The position numbers were made by a program, and so were the translations under genes. A stretch of DNA of 64,000 nt from Petrolisthes cinctipes (taxonomy: Eukaryota; Arthropoda; Malacostraca; Decapoda; Porcellanidae): assembly GCA_033782935.1 (NCBI GenBank), contig JAWQEG010000723.1, positions 310,001 to 374,000 on the forward strand, given 5' to 3'. Positions 53,101-64,000 of this stretch are shown piece after piece. The notes beneath the pieces were generated by a model. The model was not told the origin of the DNA. It ran no database searches and saw only the letters and a program-made list of their open reading frames with translations. Every line of letters starts with the position of its first letter. Position 1 is the first letter of the stretch.

Positions 53101-53419
53101 CATATTTTTTATGCCTGAATTTTGAAAATACTCTAACACGGAGTAGGCATGTACAGATCGCTTCTGGGACCCCAAAATATCGTATTTTCGGGTGTTTAGG
53201 GCCAGAATTTGAGATATAAACGGGTACAGAAGATGCATGCACATATCGACTTTTGGGCATCTAAAAGATCGATTTTCAGTATGTTTTTGGCCTGTATTTT
53301 GAAAATACTCTAACACGGAGTAGGCATTTACAGATCGCTTCTGGGACCCCAAAATATCGAATTTTCGGGTGTTTTGGGCCTGCATTTGAGATATCGCCTT
53401 AACGCACCTAAAATATCGA

Positions 53420-53525
53420 TTTTTAGCTTTTTTTGAGCCTATATTTTGAAAATATTCTTGCACTGAGTAGGCATGTACAGATCGCTTTTGGGACCCCTAA
53501 ATATCGAATTTTTGTTTTTTTTGAG
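53420..53525 (+). repeat. Monomers with expanded T runs
   Basis: Two neighbouring monomers have their conserved segments replaced by T-rich sequence: TTAGCTTTTTTTGAGCC where TTAGCATGTTTTGAGCC is usual, and TTTTTGTTTTTTTTGAGC where TTTTCGGGTGTTTTGAGC is usual. Both abolish otherwise nearly invariant motifs. Genuine decay or a homopolymer consensus error are both possible. Confidence 0.7.
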
Positions 53526-56500
53526 CATGAATTTGAGATATAAACGGGTACAGAAGATACATGCACATATTGACTTTGGGCATCTAAAATATCGATTTTC
53601 AGCATGTTTTGGGCATGTATTTTGAAAATACTCTAACACGGAGTAGGCATGTAAAGATCGCTTCTGGGACCCCAAAATATCGAATTTTCCGGTGTTTTGG
53701 CCTGAATTTGAGATATAAACGGGTACTGAAGATGCATGCACATATCGAATTTTGGGCACCTAAAACATCGATTTTGAGCATGTTTTGGGCCTGTATTTTG
53801 TAAATACTCTAACACGGAGTAGGCATGTACAGATCGAATCTGGGACCCCATAATATCGAATTTTCGGGTGTTTTTGGGCCTGAATTTGAGATATCGCCTA
53901 TACGCACCTAAAATATCGATTTTTTGCATGTTTTGAGCCCATATTTTGAAAATATTCTAGCACTGAGTAGGCATGTACAGATCGCTTCTGGGACCCCAAA
54001 ATATCGATTTTTCGGGTGTTTTGAGCCTGAATTTGAGATATAAACGAGTACAGAAGATGCATGCACATATCGACTTTTGGGCACATAAAATATCAATTTT
54101 GATCATGTTTTGAGCCTATATTTTGAAAACATTCTAGCACTGAGTAGGCATGTACAGATCGCTTCTGGGACCCCAAAATATCGAATTTTCGGGTGTTTTG
54201 AGCCTGAATTTGAGATATAAACGAGTATAGAAGATGCATACACATATTGACTTTGAGCACCAAAAATATCGATTTTCAGCATGTTTTGGGCCTGAATTTT
54301 GAAAATACTCTAACACGGAGTAGGCATGTACAGATCGCTTCTGGGACCCCAAAATATCGTATTTTCGGGTGTTTAGGGCCAGAATTTGAGATATAAACGG
54401 GTACAGAAGATGCATGCACATATCGACTTTTGGGCACCTAAAAGATCGATTTTCAGTATGTTTTTGGCCTGTATTTTGAAAATACTCTAACACGGAGTAG
54501 GCATGTACAGATCGCTTCTGGGACCCCTAAATATCGAATTTTCGGGTGTTTAGGGACTGAATTTGAGATATCGACTTTTTGGCACCTAAAATATCGATTT
54601 TTAGCATGTTTTTAGCCTATATTTTGAAAATATTCTAGCACTGAGTAGGCATGTACAGATTGCTTCTGGGACCCCAAAATATTGAATTTTCGGGTGTTTT
54701 GAGCCTGAATTTGAGATATAAACGGGTACCGAAGATGCATGCACATATCGACTTTTGGGCACCTAAAATATCGATTTTAAGCATGTTTTGAGCCTATATT
54801 TTAAAAAATATTATAGCACTGCGTAGGCATGTACAGATTGCTTCTGGGACCCCAAAATATCGAATTATCGGGTGTTTTGAGCCTGAATTTGAGATATAAA
54901 AGAGTATAGAAGATGCATACACATATTGATTTTGGGCACCAAAAATATCGATTTTTAGCATGTTTTGGGCCTGAATTTTGAAAATACTCTAACACGGAGT
55001 AGGCATGTACAGATCGCTTCTGGGACCCCAAAATATCGAATTTTCGGGTGTTTAGGGCCAGAATTTGAGATATAAACGGGTACAGAAGATGCATGCACAT
55101 ATAGAGTTTTGAGCATCTAAAAGATCGATTTTCAGTATGTTTTTGGCCTGTATTTTGAAAATACTCTTACACGGAGTAGGCATGTACAGATCGCTTCTGG
55201 GACCCCTAAATATCGAATTTTTGGGTGTTTTGAGCCTGAATTTAAGATATAAACGGGTACAGAAGATACATGCACGTATTGACTTTGGGCATCTAAAATA
55301 TCGATTTTCAGCATGTTTTGGGCATGCATTTTGAAAATACTCTAACACGGAGTAGGCATGTACAGATCGCTTCTTAGACCCCAAAATATCGAATTTTCGG
55401 GTGTTTTGGCCTGAATTTGAGATATAAACGGGTACTGAAGATGCATGCACATATCGACTTTTGGGCACCTAAAACATCGATTTTGAGCATGTTTTGGGCC
55501 TGTATTTTGTAAATACTCTAACACGGAGTAGGCATGTACAGATCGCTTCTGGGACCCTATAATATCGAATTTTCGGGTGTTTTTGGGCCTGAATTTGAGA
55601 TATCGCCTATACGCACCTAAATTATCGATTTTTAGCATGTTTTGAGCCTATATTTTGAAAATATTCAAGCACTGAGTAGGCATGTACAGATCGCTTCTGG
55701 GACCCCAAAATATCGAATTTTCGGGTCTTTTAAGCCTGAATTTGAGATATAAACGAGTACAGAAGATGCATGCACATATCGACTTTTGGGCACCAAAAAT
55801 ATCGATTTTGAACATGTTTTGAGCCTATATTTTGAAAACATTCTAGCACTGAGTAGGGATGTACAGATTGCTTCTGGGACCCCAAAATGTCGAATTTTCG
55901 GGTGTTTTGAGCCTGAATTTGAGATATAAACGAGTATAGAAGATGCATACACATATTGACTTTGGGCACCAAAAATATCGATTTTCAGCATATTTTGGGC
56001 CTGAATTTTGAAAATACTCTAACACGGAGTAGGCATGTACAGATTGCTTCAGGGACCACAGAATATCGAATTTTCGGGTGTTTAGGGTCAGAATTTGAGA
56101 TATAAACGGGTACAGAAGATGCATGCACATATCGACTTTTGATCACCTAAAAGATCGATTTTGAGGATTTTTTTGGCCTGTATTTTGAAAATACTCTAAC
56201 ACGGAGTATGCATGTACAGATCGCTTCTGGGACCGCTAAATATCGAATTTTCGGGTGTTTTGGGACTGAATTTCAGATATCGACTTTTTGGCACCTAAAA
56301 TATCGATTTTTAGCATGTTTTTAGCCTATATTTTGAAAATATTCTAGCACTGAGTAGGCATGTACAGATTGCTTCTGGGACCCCAAAATATTGAATTTTC
56401 GGGTGTTTTGAGCCTGAATTTGAGATATATACGGGTACAGAAGATATATGCACATATTGACTTTGTGCATCTAAAATATCGATTTTCAGCATGTTTTGGG

Positions 56501-57676
56501 CCTGTATTTTCAAAATACTCTAACACGGAGTAGGCATGTACAGATCGCTTCTGGAACCCCAAAATATCGAATTTTCGGGTGTTTTGGGCCTGAATATGAG
56601 ATATCGCCTTTACGCACCTAAAATATCGATTTTTAGCATGTTTTAAGCCTATATTTTGAAAATATTCTAGCACTGAGTAGGCATGTACAGATCGCTTCTT
56701 GGACCCAAAAATATCGAATTTTCGGGTGTTTTGGGCCTGAATTTGAGATATCGCCTTTACGCTCGTAAAATATCGATTTTTAGCATGTTTTGAGCCTATA
56801 TTTTGAAAATATTCTAGCACTGAGTAGGAATGTACAGATCGCTTCTGGGACCCCTAAATATCGAATTTTCGGGTGTTTTGAGCTTGAATTTGTGATATAA
56901 ACGAGTACAGAAGATGCATGCACATATCGACTTTTAGGAACCTAAAATATCGATTTTGAGCATGTTTTGAGCCTATATTTTGAAAACATTCTAGCACTGA
57001 CTAGGCATGTACAGATCGCTTCTGGGTTTCCAAAATATTGAATTTTCGGGTGTTTAGGGTCAGAATTTGAGATATAAACGAGTATAGAAGATGCATACAC
57101 ATATTGACTTTGGGCACCAAAAATATCGATTTTCAGCATGTTTTGGGCCTAAATTTTGAAAATACTCTAACACGGAGTAGGCATGTACAGATCGCTTCTG
57201 AGACCCCAAAATATCGAATTTTCGGGTGTTTAGGGCCAGAATTTGAGATATAAACAGGTACAGAAGATGCATGCACATATAGACTTTTGAGCACCTAAAA
57301 GATCGATTTTCAGTATGTTTTTGGCCTGTATTTTGAATATACTCTAAAACGGAGTAGGCATGTACAGATCGCTTCTGGGACCCCTAAATATCGAATTTTC
57401 GGGTGTTTTGGGCCTTAATTTGAGATATCGCCTTTACGCACCTAAAATATCGATTTTCAGTATGTTTTTGGCCTGTATTTTGAAAATACTCTAACACGGA
57501 GTAGGCATGTACAGATCGCTTCTGGGTTTCCAAAATATTTAATTTTCGGGTGTTTTGAGCCTGAATTTGAGATACAAACGGGTACAGAAGATATATGCAC
57601 ATATTGACTTTGTGCATCTAAAATATCGATTTTCAGCATGTTTAGGGCCTGTATTTTGAAAATACTCTAACACGGA

Positions 57677-57845
57677 GTAGGCATGTACAGATCGCTTCTG
57701 GGACCCCAAAATATTGAATTTTCGGGTGTTTTGAGCCTGAATTTGAGATATAAACGGGTACTGAAGATGCATGCACTTTTGGGCACCTAAAACATCGATT
57801 TTGAGCATGTTTTGGTCCTGTATTTTAAAAATACTCTAACACGGA
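57677..57845 (+). repeat. 169-bp long-monomer variant (8-bp deletion), founder-like copy
   Basis: GCATGCAC runs directly into TTTTGGGCACC; the 8 bp ATATCGAC between them are missing, so the monomer is 169 bp. The same deletion, with the linked TTTTGGTCCTGTATTTTAAA, recurs at 60348, 62047 and 63746 inside the 1,699-bp repeat. I noticed no copy upstream of this position. Confidence 0.85.
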
Positions 57846-59994
57846 GTAGGCATGTACAGATCGCTTCTGGGACCCCAAAATATCGAATTTTCGGATGTTT
57901 TGGGCCTGAATTTGAGATATCGCTTTTACGCACCTAAAATATCGATTTTTATCATGTTTTGAGCCTATATTTTGAAAATATTCTAGCACTGAGTAGGCAT
58001 GTACAGATCGAATCTGGGACCCCAAAATATCGAATTTTCGGGTGTTTTGGGCCTGAATTTGAGATATCGACTTTACGCTCGTAAAATATCGATTTTTAGC
58101 ATGTTTTGACCCTATATTTTGAAAATATTCTAGCACTGAGTAGGCATGTACAGATCGCTTCTGGAACCCCTAAATATCGAATTTTTGGGTGTTTTGAGCC
58201 TGAATTTGAGATATAAATGGGTACAGAAGATACATGCACATATTGACTTTGGGCATTTAAAATATCGATTTTAAGCATGTTTTGGGCCTGAATTTTGAAA
58301 ATACTCTAACACGGAGTAGGCATGTACAGATCGCTTCTGGGACCCCAAAATATCGAATTTTCGGGTGTTTAGGGCCAGAATTTGAGATATAAACTCGTAC
58401 AGAAGATGCATGCACATATAGAGTTTTGAGCATCTAAAAGATCGATTTTCAGTATGTTTTTGGCCTGTATTTTGAAAATACTCTAACACGGAGTAGGCAT
58501 GTACAGATCGCTTCTGGGACCCCTAAATATCGAATTTTCGGGTGTTTTGGGACTGAATTTGAGATATCGCCTTAACGCACCTAAAATATCGATTTTTAGC
58601 ATGTTTTGAGCCTATATTTTGAAAATATTCTAGCACTGAGTAGGCATGTACAGATCGCTTCTGGGACCCCAAAATATCGATTTTTCGGGTGTTTTGAGCC
58701 TGAATTTGAGATATAAACGAGTACAGAAGATGCATGCACATATCGACTTTTGGGCACCTAAAATATCGATTTTGAGCATGTTTTGAGCCTATATTTTGAA
58801 AACATTCTAGCACTGAGTAGGCATGTACAGATCGCTTCTGGGACCGCAAAATATCGAATTTTCGGGTGTTTTGAGCCTGAATTTGAGATATAAACGAGTA
58901 TAGAAGATGCATACACATATTGACTTTGGGCACCAAAAATATCGATTTTCAGCATGTTTTGGGCCTGAATTTTGAAAATACTCTAACACGGAGTAGGCAT
59001 GTACAGATCGCTTCTGGGACCCCAAAATATCGTATTTTCGGGTGTTTAGGGCCAGAATTTGAGATATAAACGGGTACAGAAGATGCATGCACATATCGAC
59101 TTTTGGGCACCTAAAAGATCGATTTTCAGTATGTTTTTGGCCTGTATTTTGAAAATACTCTAACACGGAGTAGGCATGTACAGATCGCTTCTGGGACCCC
59201 TAAATATCGAATTTTCGGGTGTTTTGGGACTGAATTTGAGATATCGACTTTTTGGCACCTATAATATCGATTTTTAGCATGTTTTTAGCCTATATTTTGA
59301 AAATATTCTAGCACTGAGTAGGCATGTACAGATTGCTTCTGGGACCCCAAAATATTGAATTTTCGGGTGTTTTGAGCCTGAATTAGAGATATAAACGGGT
59401 ACCGAAGATGCATGCACATATCGACTTTTGGGCACCTAAAATATCGATTTTGAGCATGTTTTGGGCCTGTATTTTGAAAATACTCTAACACGGAGTAGGC
59501 ATGTACAGATCGCTTCTGGGACCCCAAAATATCGAATATTCGAGTGTTTTGGGCCTGAATTTGAGATATCGCCTTTACGCACCTAAAATATCGATTTTTA
59601 GCATGTTTTGAGCCTATATTTTGAAAATATTCTAGCACTGAGTAGGCATGTACAGATCGCTTCCGGGACTCCAAAATATCGAATTTTCGGGTGTTTTGAG
59701 CTTGAATTTGAGATATAAACGAGTACAGAAGATGCATGCACATATCGACTTTTGGGCACCTAAAATATCGATTTTGAGCATGTTTTGAGCCTATATTTTG
59801 AAAACATTCTAGCACTGAGTAGGCATGTACAGATCGCTTCTGGGACCGCAAAATATCGAATTTTCGGGTGTTATAAGCCTGAATTTGAGATATAAACGAG
59901 TATAGAAGATGCATACACATATTGACTTTGGGCACCAAAAATATCGATTTTCAGCATGTTTTGGGCCTGAATTTTGAAAATACTCTAACACGGA

Positions 59995-61693
59995 GTAGGC
60001 ATGAACAGATCGCTTCTGAGACCCCTAAATATCGAATTTTCGGGTGTTTTGAGCTTGAATTTGTGATATAAACGAGTACAGAAGATGCATGCACATATCG
60101 ACTTTTAGGCACCTAAAATATCGATTTTGAGCATGTTTTGAGCCTATATTTTGAAAACATTCTAGCACTGACTAGGCATGTACAGATCGCTTCTGGGTTT
60201 CCAAAATATTTAATTTTCGGGTGTTTTCAGCCTGAATTTGAGATATAAACGGGTACAGAAGATATATGCACATATTGACTTTGTGCATCTAAAATATCGA
60301 TTTTCAGCATGTTTAGGGCCTGTATTTTGAAAATACTCTAACACGGAGTAGGCATGTACAGATCGCTTCTGGGACCCCAAAATATCGAATTTTCGGGAGT
60401 TTTGAGCCTGAATTTGAGATATAAACGGGTACTGAAGATGCATGCACTTTTGGGCACTTAAAACATCGATTTTGAGCATGTTTTGGTCCTGTATTTTAAA
60501 AATACTCTAACACGGAGTAGGCATGTACAGATCGCTTCTGGGACCCCAAAATATCGAATTTTCGGATGTTTTGGATCTGAATTTGAGATATCGCTTTTAC
60601 GCGCCTAAAATATCGATTTTTATCATGTTCTGAGCCTATATTTTGAAAATATTCTAGCACTGAGTAGGCATGTACAGATTGCTTCTGGGACCCCAAAATA
60701 TTGAATTTTCAGGTGTTTTGAGCCTGAATTTGAGATATAAACGGGTACCGAAGATGCATGCACATATCGACTTTTGGGCACCTAAAATATCGATTTTAAG
60801 CATGTTTTGAGCCTATATTTAGAAATTATTCTAGCACTGCGTAGGCATGTACAGATTGCTTCTGGGACCCCAAAATATCGAATTATCGGGTGTTTTGAGC
60901 CTGAATTTGAGATATAAACGAGTATAGAAGATGCATACACATATTGACTTTGGGCACCAAAAATATCGATTTTTAGCATGTTTTGGGCCTGAATTTTGAA
61001 AATACTCTAACACGGAGTAGGCATGTACAGATCGCTTCTGGGACCCCAAAATATCGAATTTTCGGGTGTTTAGGGCCAGAATTTGAGATATAAACGGGTA
61101 CAGAAGATGCATGCACATATAGAGTTTTGAGCATCTAAAAGATCGATTTTCAGTATGTTTTTGGCCTGTATTTTGAAAATACTCTAACACGGAGTAGGCA
61201 TGTACAGATCGCTTCTGGGACCCCTAAATATCGAATTTTCGGGTGTTTTGGGACTGAATTTGAGATATCGCCTTAACGCACCTAAAATATCGATTTTTAG
61301 CATGTTTTGAGCCTATATTTTGAAAATATTCTAGCACTGAGTAGGCATGTACAGATCGCTTCTGGGACCCCAAAATATTGATTTTTCGGGTGTTTTGAGC
61401 CTGAATTTGAGATATAAACGAGTACAGAAGATGCATGCACATATCGACTTTTGGGCACCTAAAATATCGATTTTGAGCATGTTTTGAGCCTATATTTTGA
61501 AAACATTCTAGCACTGAGTAGGCAGGTACAGATCGCTTCTGGGACCGCAAAATATCGAATTTTCGGGTGTTTTGAGCCTGAATTTGAGATATAAACGAGT
61601 ATAGAAGATGCATACACATATTGACTTTGGGCACCAAAAATATCGATTTTCAGCATGTTTTGGGCCTCAATTTTGAAAATACTCTAACACGGA
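59995..61693 (+). repeat. 1,699-bp ten-monomer HOR, copy 1
   Basis: From the CTAGGCATG variant box at 60172, successive boxes fall at 60348, 60517, 60664, 60841, 61017, 61194, 61341, 61518, 61694 and 61871. Spacings are 176, 169, 147, 177, 176, 177, 147, 177, 176 and 177, which sum to 1,699. Markers include CTGGGTTTCCAAAATATTTA, the 169-bp variant and GACCGCAAAATATCG. This copy differs from the next at several bases (for example GAGACCCCTAAATATCG at its start), and homology extends somewhat left to about 59.8 kb. Confidence 0.92.
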
Positions 61694-63392
61694 GTAGGCA
61701 TGTACAGATCGCTTCTGGGACCCCAAAATATCGAATTTTCGGGTGTTTTGAGCTTGAATTTGTGATATAAACGAGTACAGAAGATGCATGCACATATCGA
61801 CTTTTAGTCACCTAAAATATCGATTTTGAGCATGTTTTGAGCCTATATTTTGAAAACATTCTAGCACTGACTAGGCATGTACAGATCGCTTCTGGGTTTC
61901 CAAAATATTTAATTTTCGGGTGTTTTGAGCCTGAATTTGAGATATAAACGGGTACAGAAGATATATGCACATATTGACTTTGTGCATCTAAAATATCGAT
62001 TTTCAGCATGTTTAGGGCCTCTATTTTGAAAATACTCTAACACGGAGTAGGCATGTACAGATCGCTTCTGGGACCCCAAAATATCGATTTTTCGGGTGTT
62101 TTGAGCCTGAATTTGAGATATAAACGGGTACTGAAGATGCATGCACTTTTGGGCACCTAAAACATCGATTTTGAGCATGTTTTGGTCCTGTATTTTAAAA
62201 ATACTCTAACACGGAGTAGGCATGTACAGATCGCTTCTGGGACCCCAAAATATCGAATTTTCGGATGTTTTGGGCCTGAATTTGAGATATCGCTTTTACG
62301 CACCTAAAATATCGATTTTTATCATGTTTTGAGCCTATATTTTGAAAATATTCTAGCACTGAGTAGGCATGTACAGATTGCTTCTGGGACCCCAAAATAT
62401 TGAATTTTCAGGTGTTTTGAGCCTGAATTTGAGATATAAACGGGTACCGAAGATGCATGCACATATCGACTTTTGGGCACCTAAAATATCGATTTTAAGC
62501 ATGTTTTGAGCCTATATTTTGAAATTATTCTAGCACTGCGTAGGCATGTACAGATTGCTTCTGGGACCCCAAAATATCGAATTATCGGGTGTTTTGAGCC
62601 TGAATTTGAGATATAAACGAGTATAGAAGATGCATACACATATTGACTTTGGGCACCAAAAATATCGATTTTTAGCATGTTTTGGGCCTGAATTTTGAAA
62701 ATACTCTAACACGGAGTAGGCATGTACAGATCGCTTCTGGGACCCCAAAATATCGAATTTTCGGGTGTTTAGGGCCAGAATTTGAGATATAAACGGGTAC
62801 AGAAGATGCATGCACATATAGAGTTTTGAGCATCTAAAAGATCGATTTTCAGTATGTTTTTGGCCTGTATTTTGAAAATACTCTAACACGGAGTAGGCAT
62901 GTACAGATCGCTTCTGGGACCCCTAAATATCGAATTTTCGGGTGTTTTGGGACTGAATTTGAGATATCGCCTTAACGCACCTAAAATATCGATTTTTAGC
63001 ATGTTTTGAGCCTATATTTTGAAAATATTCTAGCACTGAGTAGGCATGTACAGATCGCTTCTGGGACCCCAAAATATCGATTTTTCGGGTGTTTTGAGCC
63101 TGAATTTGAGATATAAACGAGTACAGAAGATGCATGCACATATCGACTTTTGGGCACCTAAAATATCGATTTTGAGCATGTTTTGAGCCTATATTTTGAA
63201 AACATTCTAGCACTGAGTAGGCAGGTACAGATCGCTTCTGGGACCGCAAAATATCGAATTTTCGGGTGTTTTGAGCCTGAATTTGAGATATAAACGAGTA
63301 TAGAAGATGCATACACATATTGACTTTGGGCACCAAAAATATCGATTTTCAGCATGTTTTGGGCCTCAATTTTGAAAATACTCTAACACGGA
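61694..63392 (+). repeat. 1,699-bp ten-monomer HOR, copy 2
   Basis: Full second copy at an exact offset of 1,699 bp. It shares GTAGGCAGGTACAG (63217), GGGCCTCAATTTTG and ACTTTTAGTCACC with neighbouring copies, showing that substitutions are carried along the unit. Confidence 0.92.
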
Positions 63393-64000
63393 GTAGGCAT
63401 GTACAGATCGCTTCTGGGACCCCTAAATATCGAATTTTCGAGTGTTTTGAGCTTGAATTTGTGATATAAACGAGTACAGAGGATGCATGCACATATCGAC
63501 TTTTAGTCACCTAAAATATCGATTTTGAGCATGTTTTGAGCCTATATTTTGAAAACATTCTAGCACTGACTAGGCATGTACAGATCGCTTCTGGGTTTCC
63601 AAAATATTTAATTTTCGGGTGTTTTGAGCCTGAATTTGAGATATAAACGGGTACAGAAGATATATGCACATATTGACTTTGTGCATCTAAAATATCGATT
63701 TTCAGCATGTTTAGGGCCTCTATTTTGAAAATACTCTAACACGGAGTAGGCATGTACAGATCGCTTCTGGGACCCCAAAATATCGATTTTTCGGGTGTTT
63801 TGAGCCTGAATTTGAGATATAAACGGGTACTGAAGATGCATGCACTTTTGGGCACCTAAAACATCGATTTTGAGCATGTTTTGGTCCTGTATTTTAAAAA
63901 TACTCTAACACGGAGTAGGCATGTACAGATCGCTTCTGGGACCCCAAAATATCGAATTTTCGGATGTTTTGGGCCTGAATTTGAGATATCGCTTTTACGC
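63393..64000 (+). repeat. 1,699-bp ten-monomer HOR, copy 3 (cut by window end)
   Basis: The first 608 bp of a third copy, including the CTAGGCATG box at 63570 and the 169-bp monomer at 63746-63914. Private changes include TTTTCGAGTGTTTTG and CAGAGGATGCATG. The repeat probably continues beyond the window. Confidence 0.9.

Larger units (their letters stand above)
50539..59994 (+). repeat. Irregular satellite region, right part
   Basis: A mixture of S, both CGCC-type short flavours and L monomers without a clear single period over most of its length. A four-base insertion variant (TTTTTTATGCCTG) near 53104 matches one near 34861. Segments near 58523-58955 resemble 61224-61656 at an offset of 2,701 bp. 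No gene, transposon or unique sequence is seen. Confidence 0.87.
1..64000 (+). repeat. Satellite DNA array filling the whole window (176/177-bp and 147/148-bp monomers)
   Basis: The box GTAGGCATGTACAG (with point variants) recurs through the window at spacings that I measured as 176-177 or 147-148 bp in the stretches checked, for example 8, 184, 360, 508, 685, 862, 1010, 1187 and 1364. Roughly 380 monomers fit in 64 kb. Those I read are on the plus strand, with no inverted unit, inserted element or unique spacer. Each monomer also carries the conserved cores AAATATCGAATTTTCGGG and AAAATATCGATTTT. Lengths near one nucleosome repeat, head-to-tail order and higher-order repeats are typical of eukaryotic centromeric or heterochromatic satellites. 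The family and species are not recognised, and centromere function is inference only. Confidence 0.97.

Noticed and set aside
59285..59938. 217-codon minus-strand open frame, and shorter ones such as 52921-53463, 35215-35751 and 28263-28766, as protein genes
   Set aside because: They are translations of the satellite monomer repeated in frame. They start and stop wherever a point change or a 176/148-bp unit breaks the frame, overlap equally open alternative frames, and show no domain or family resemblance.
1..64000. CRISPR array (regularly spaced conserved box)
   Set aside because: The sequence between boxes is itself repeated rather than unique, the period is far longer than CRISPR units, and no cas-like gene is present.
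1..64000. Trypanosome minichromosome 177-bp repeat, suggested by unit length
   Set aside because: Only the length coincides. I see no sequence basis for the match, and this array has two monomer lengths and layered HORs. Length alone is not evidence of family.
1..64000. Telomeric or subtelomeric simple repeats
   Set aside because: No run of short G-rich telomere-type units was seen on either strand; every part examined reads as the same monomer family.
1..64000. Transposable element or retroelement insertion in the array
   Set aside because: No long terminal repeats, terminal inverted repeats, target-site duplications or reverse-transcriptase or transposase-like frames interrupt the monomer rhythm.

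Overview
This 64-kb window is one uninterrupted block of tandemly repeated satellite DNA. I find no credible protein-coding gene, RNA gene, transposon, CRISPR array or unique-sequence island. All the repeat units I read run head to tail in the same orientation. The pattern points to a eukaryotic nuclear genome and most likely to centromeric, pericentromeric or other heterochromatic satellite. I do not recognise the family and cannot name the species. Base composition of the long monomer is about 39 % GC by my count.

The basic unit is a monomer of 176-177 bp (long, L) or 147-148 bp (short, S). I phase it at the conserved box GTAGGCATGTACAG. The short form equals the long form minus 29 bp between two ATAT direct repeats. 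The long monomer is itself a diverged internal dimer: its two halves of about 88-89 bp align along their length. Three monomer classes form the dominant higher-order repeat (HOR): S (148) - L2 (176) - L1 (177) = 501 bp. L2 carries TpG where L1 carries CpG at three positions, and has one T fewer.

Layout. 1-6.6 kb: irregular S/L mixture, with a segment at the window start that recurs 4,361 bp downstream and a small recombination scar at 5.55 kb. 6.6-9.66 kb: two near-identical tandem copies of a 1,532-bp unit. 9.6-27.6 kb: the most regular part, built of 501-bp trimers, including five copies of a distinctive 492-bp composite block. 27.6-42 kb: mixed region in which a second short-monomer flavour (CGCCTTTACGCACC) appears, with dispersed duplications at offsets 2,020, 4,215, 501 and 1,856 bp. 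42-50.5 kb: a 3,301-bp tandem duplication whose second copy contains a nested 1,975-bp tandem duplication; shared and private substitutions give the order of events. 50.5-60 kb: irregular mixture. 60-64 kb: a 1,699-bp ten-monomer HOR present in two full copies and one cut by the window end.

Nothing here works as an operon or pathway. The content is a record of satellite evolution: dimerisation of a roughly 88-bp unit, a 29-bp indel creating two length classes, class-specific CpG decay, and repeated local amplification at several scales. The many open frames, mostly on the minus strand, follow from unit lengths divisible by three (177 and 501) and from stop-poor sequence, and I do not regard them as genes.
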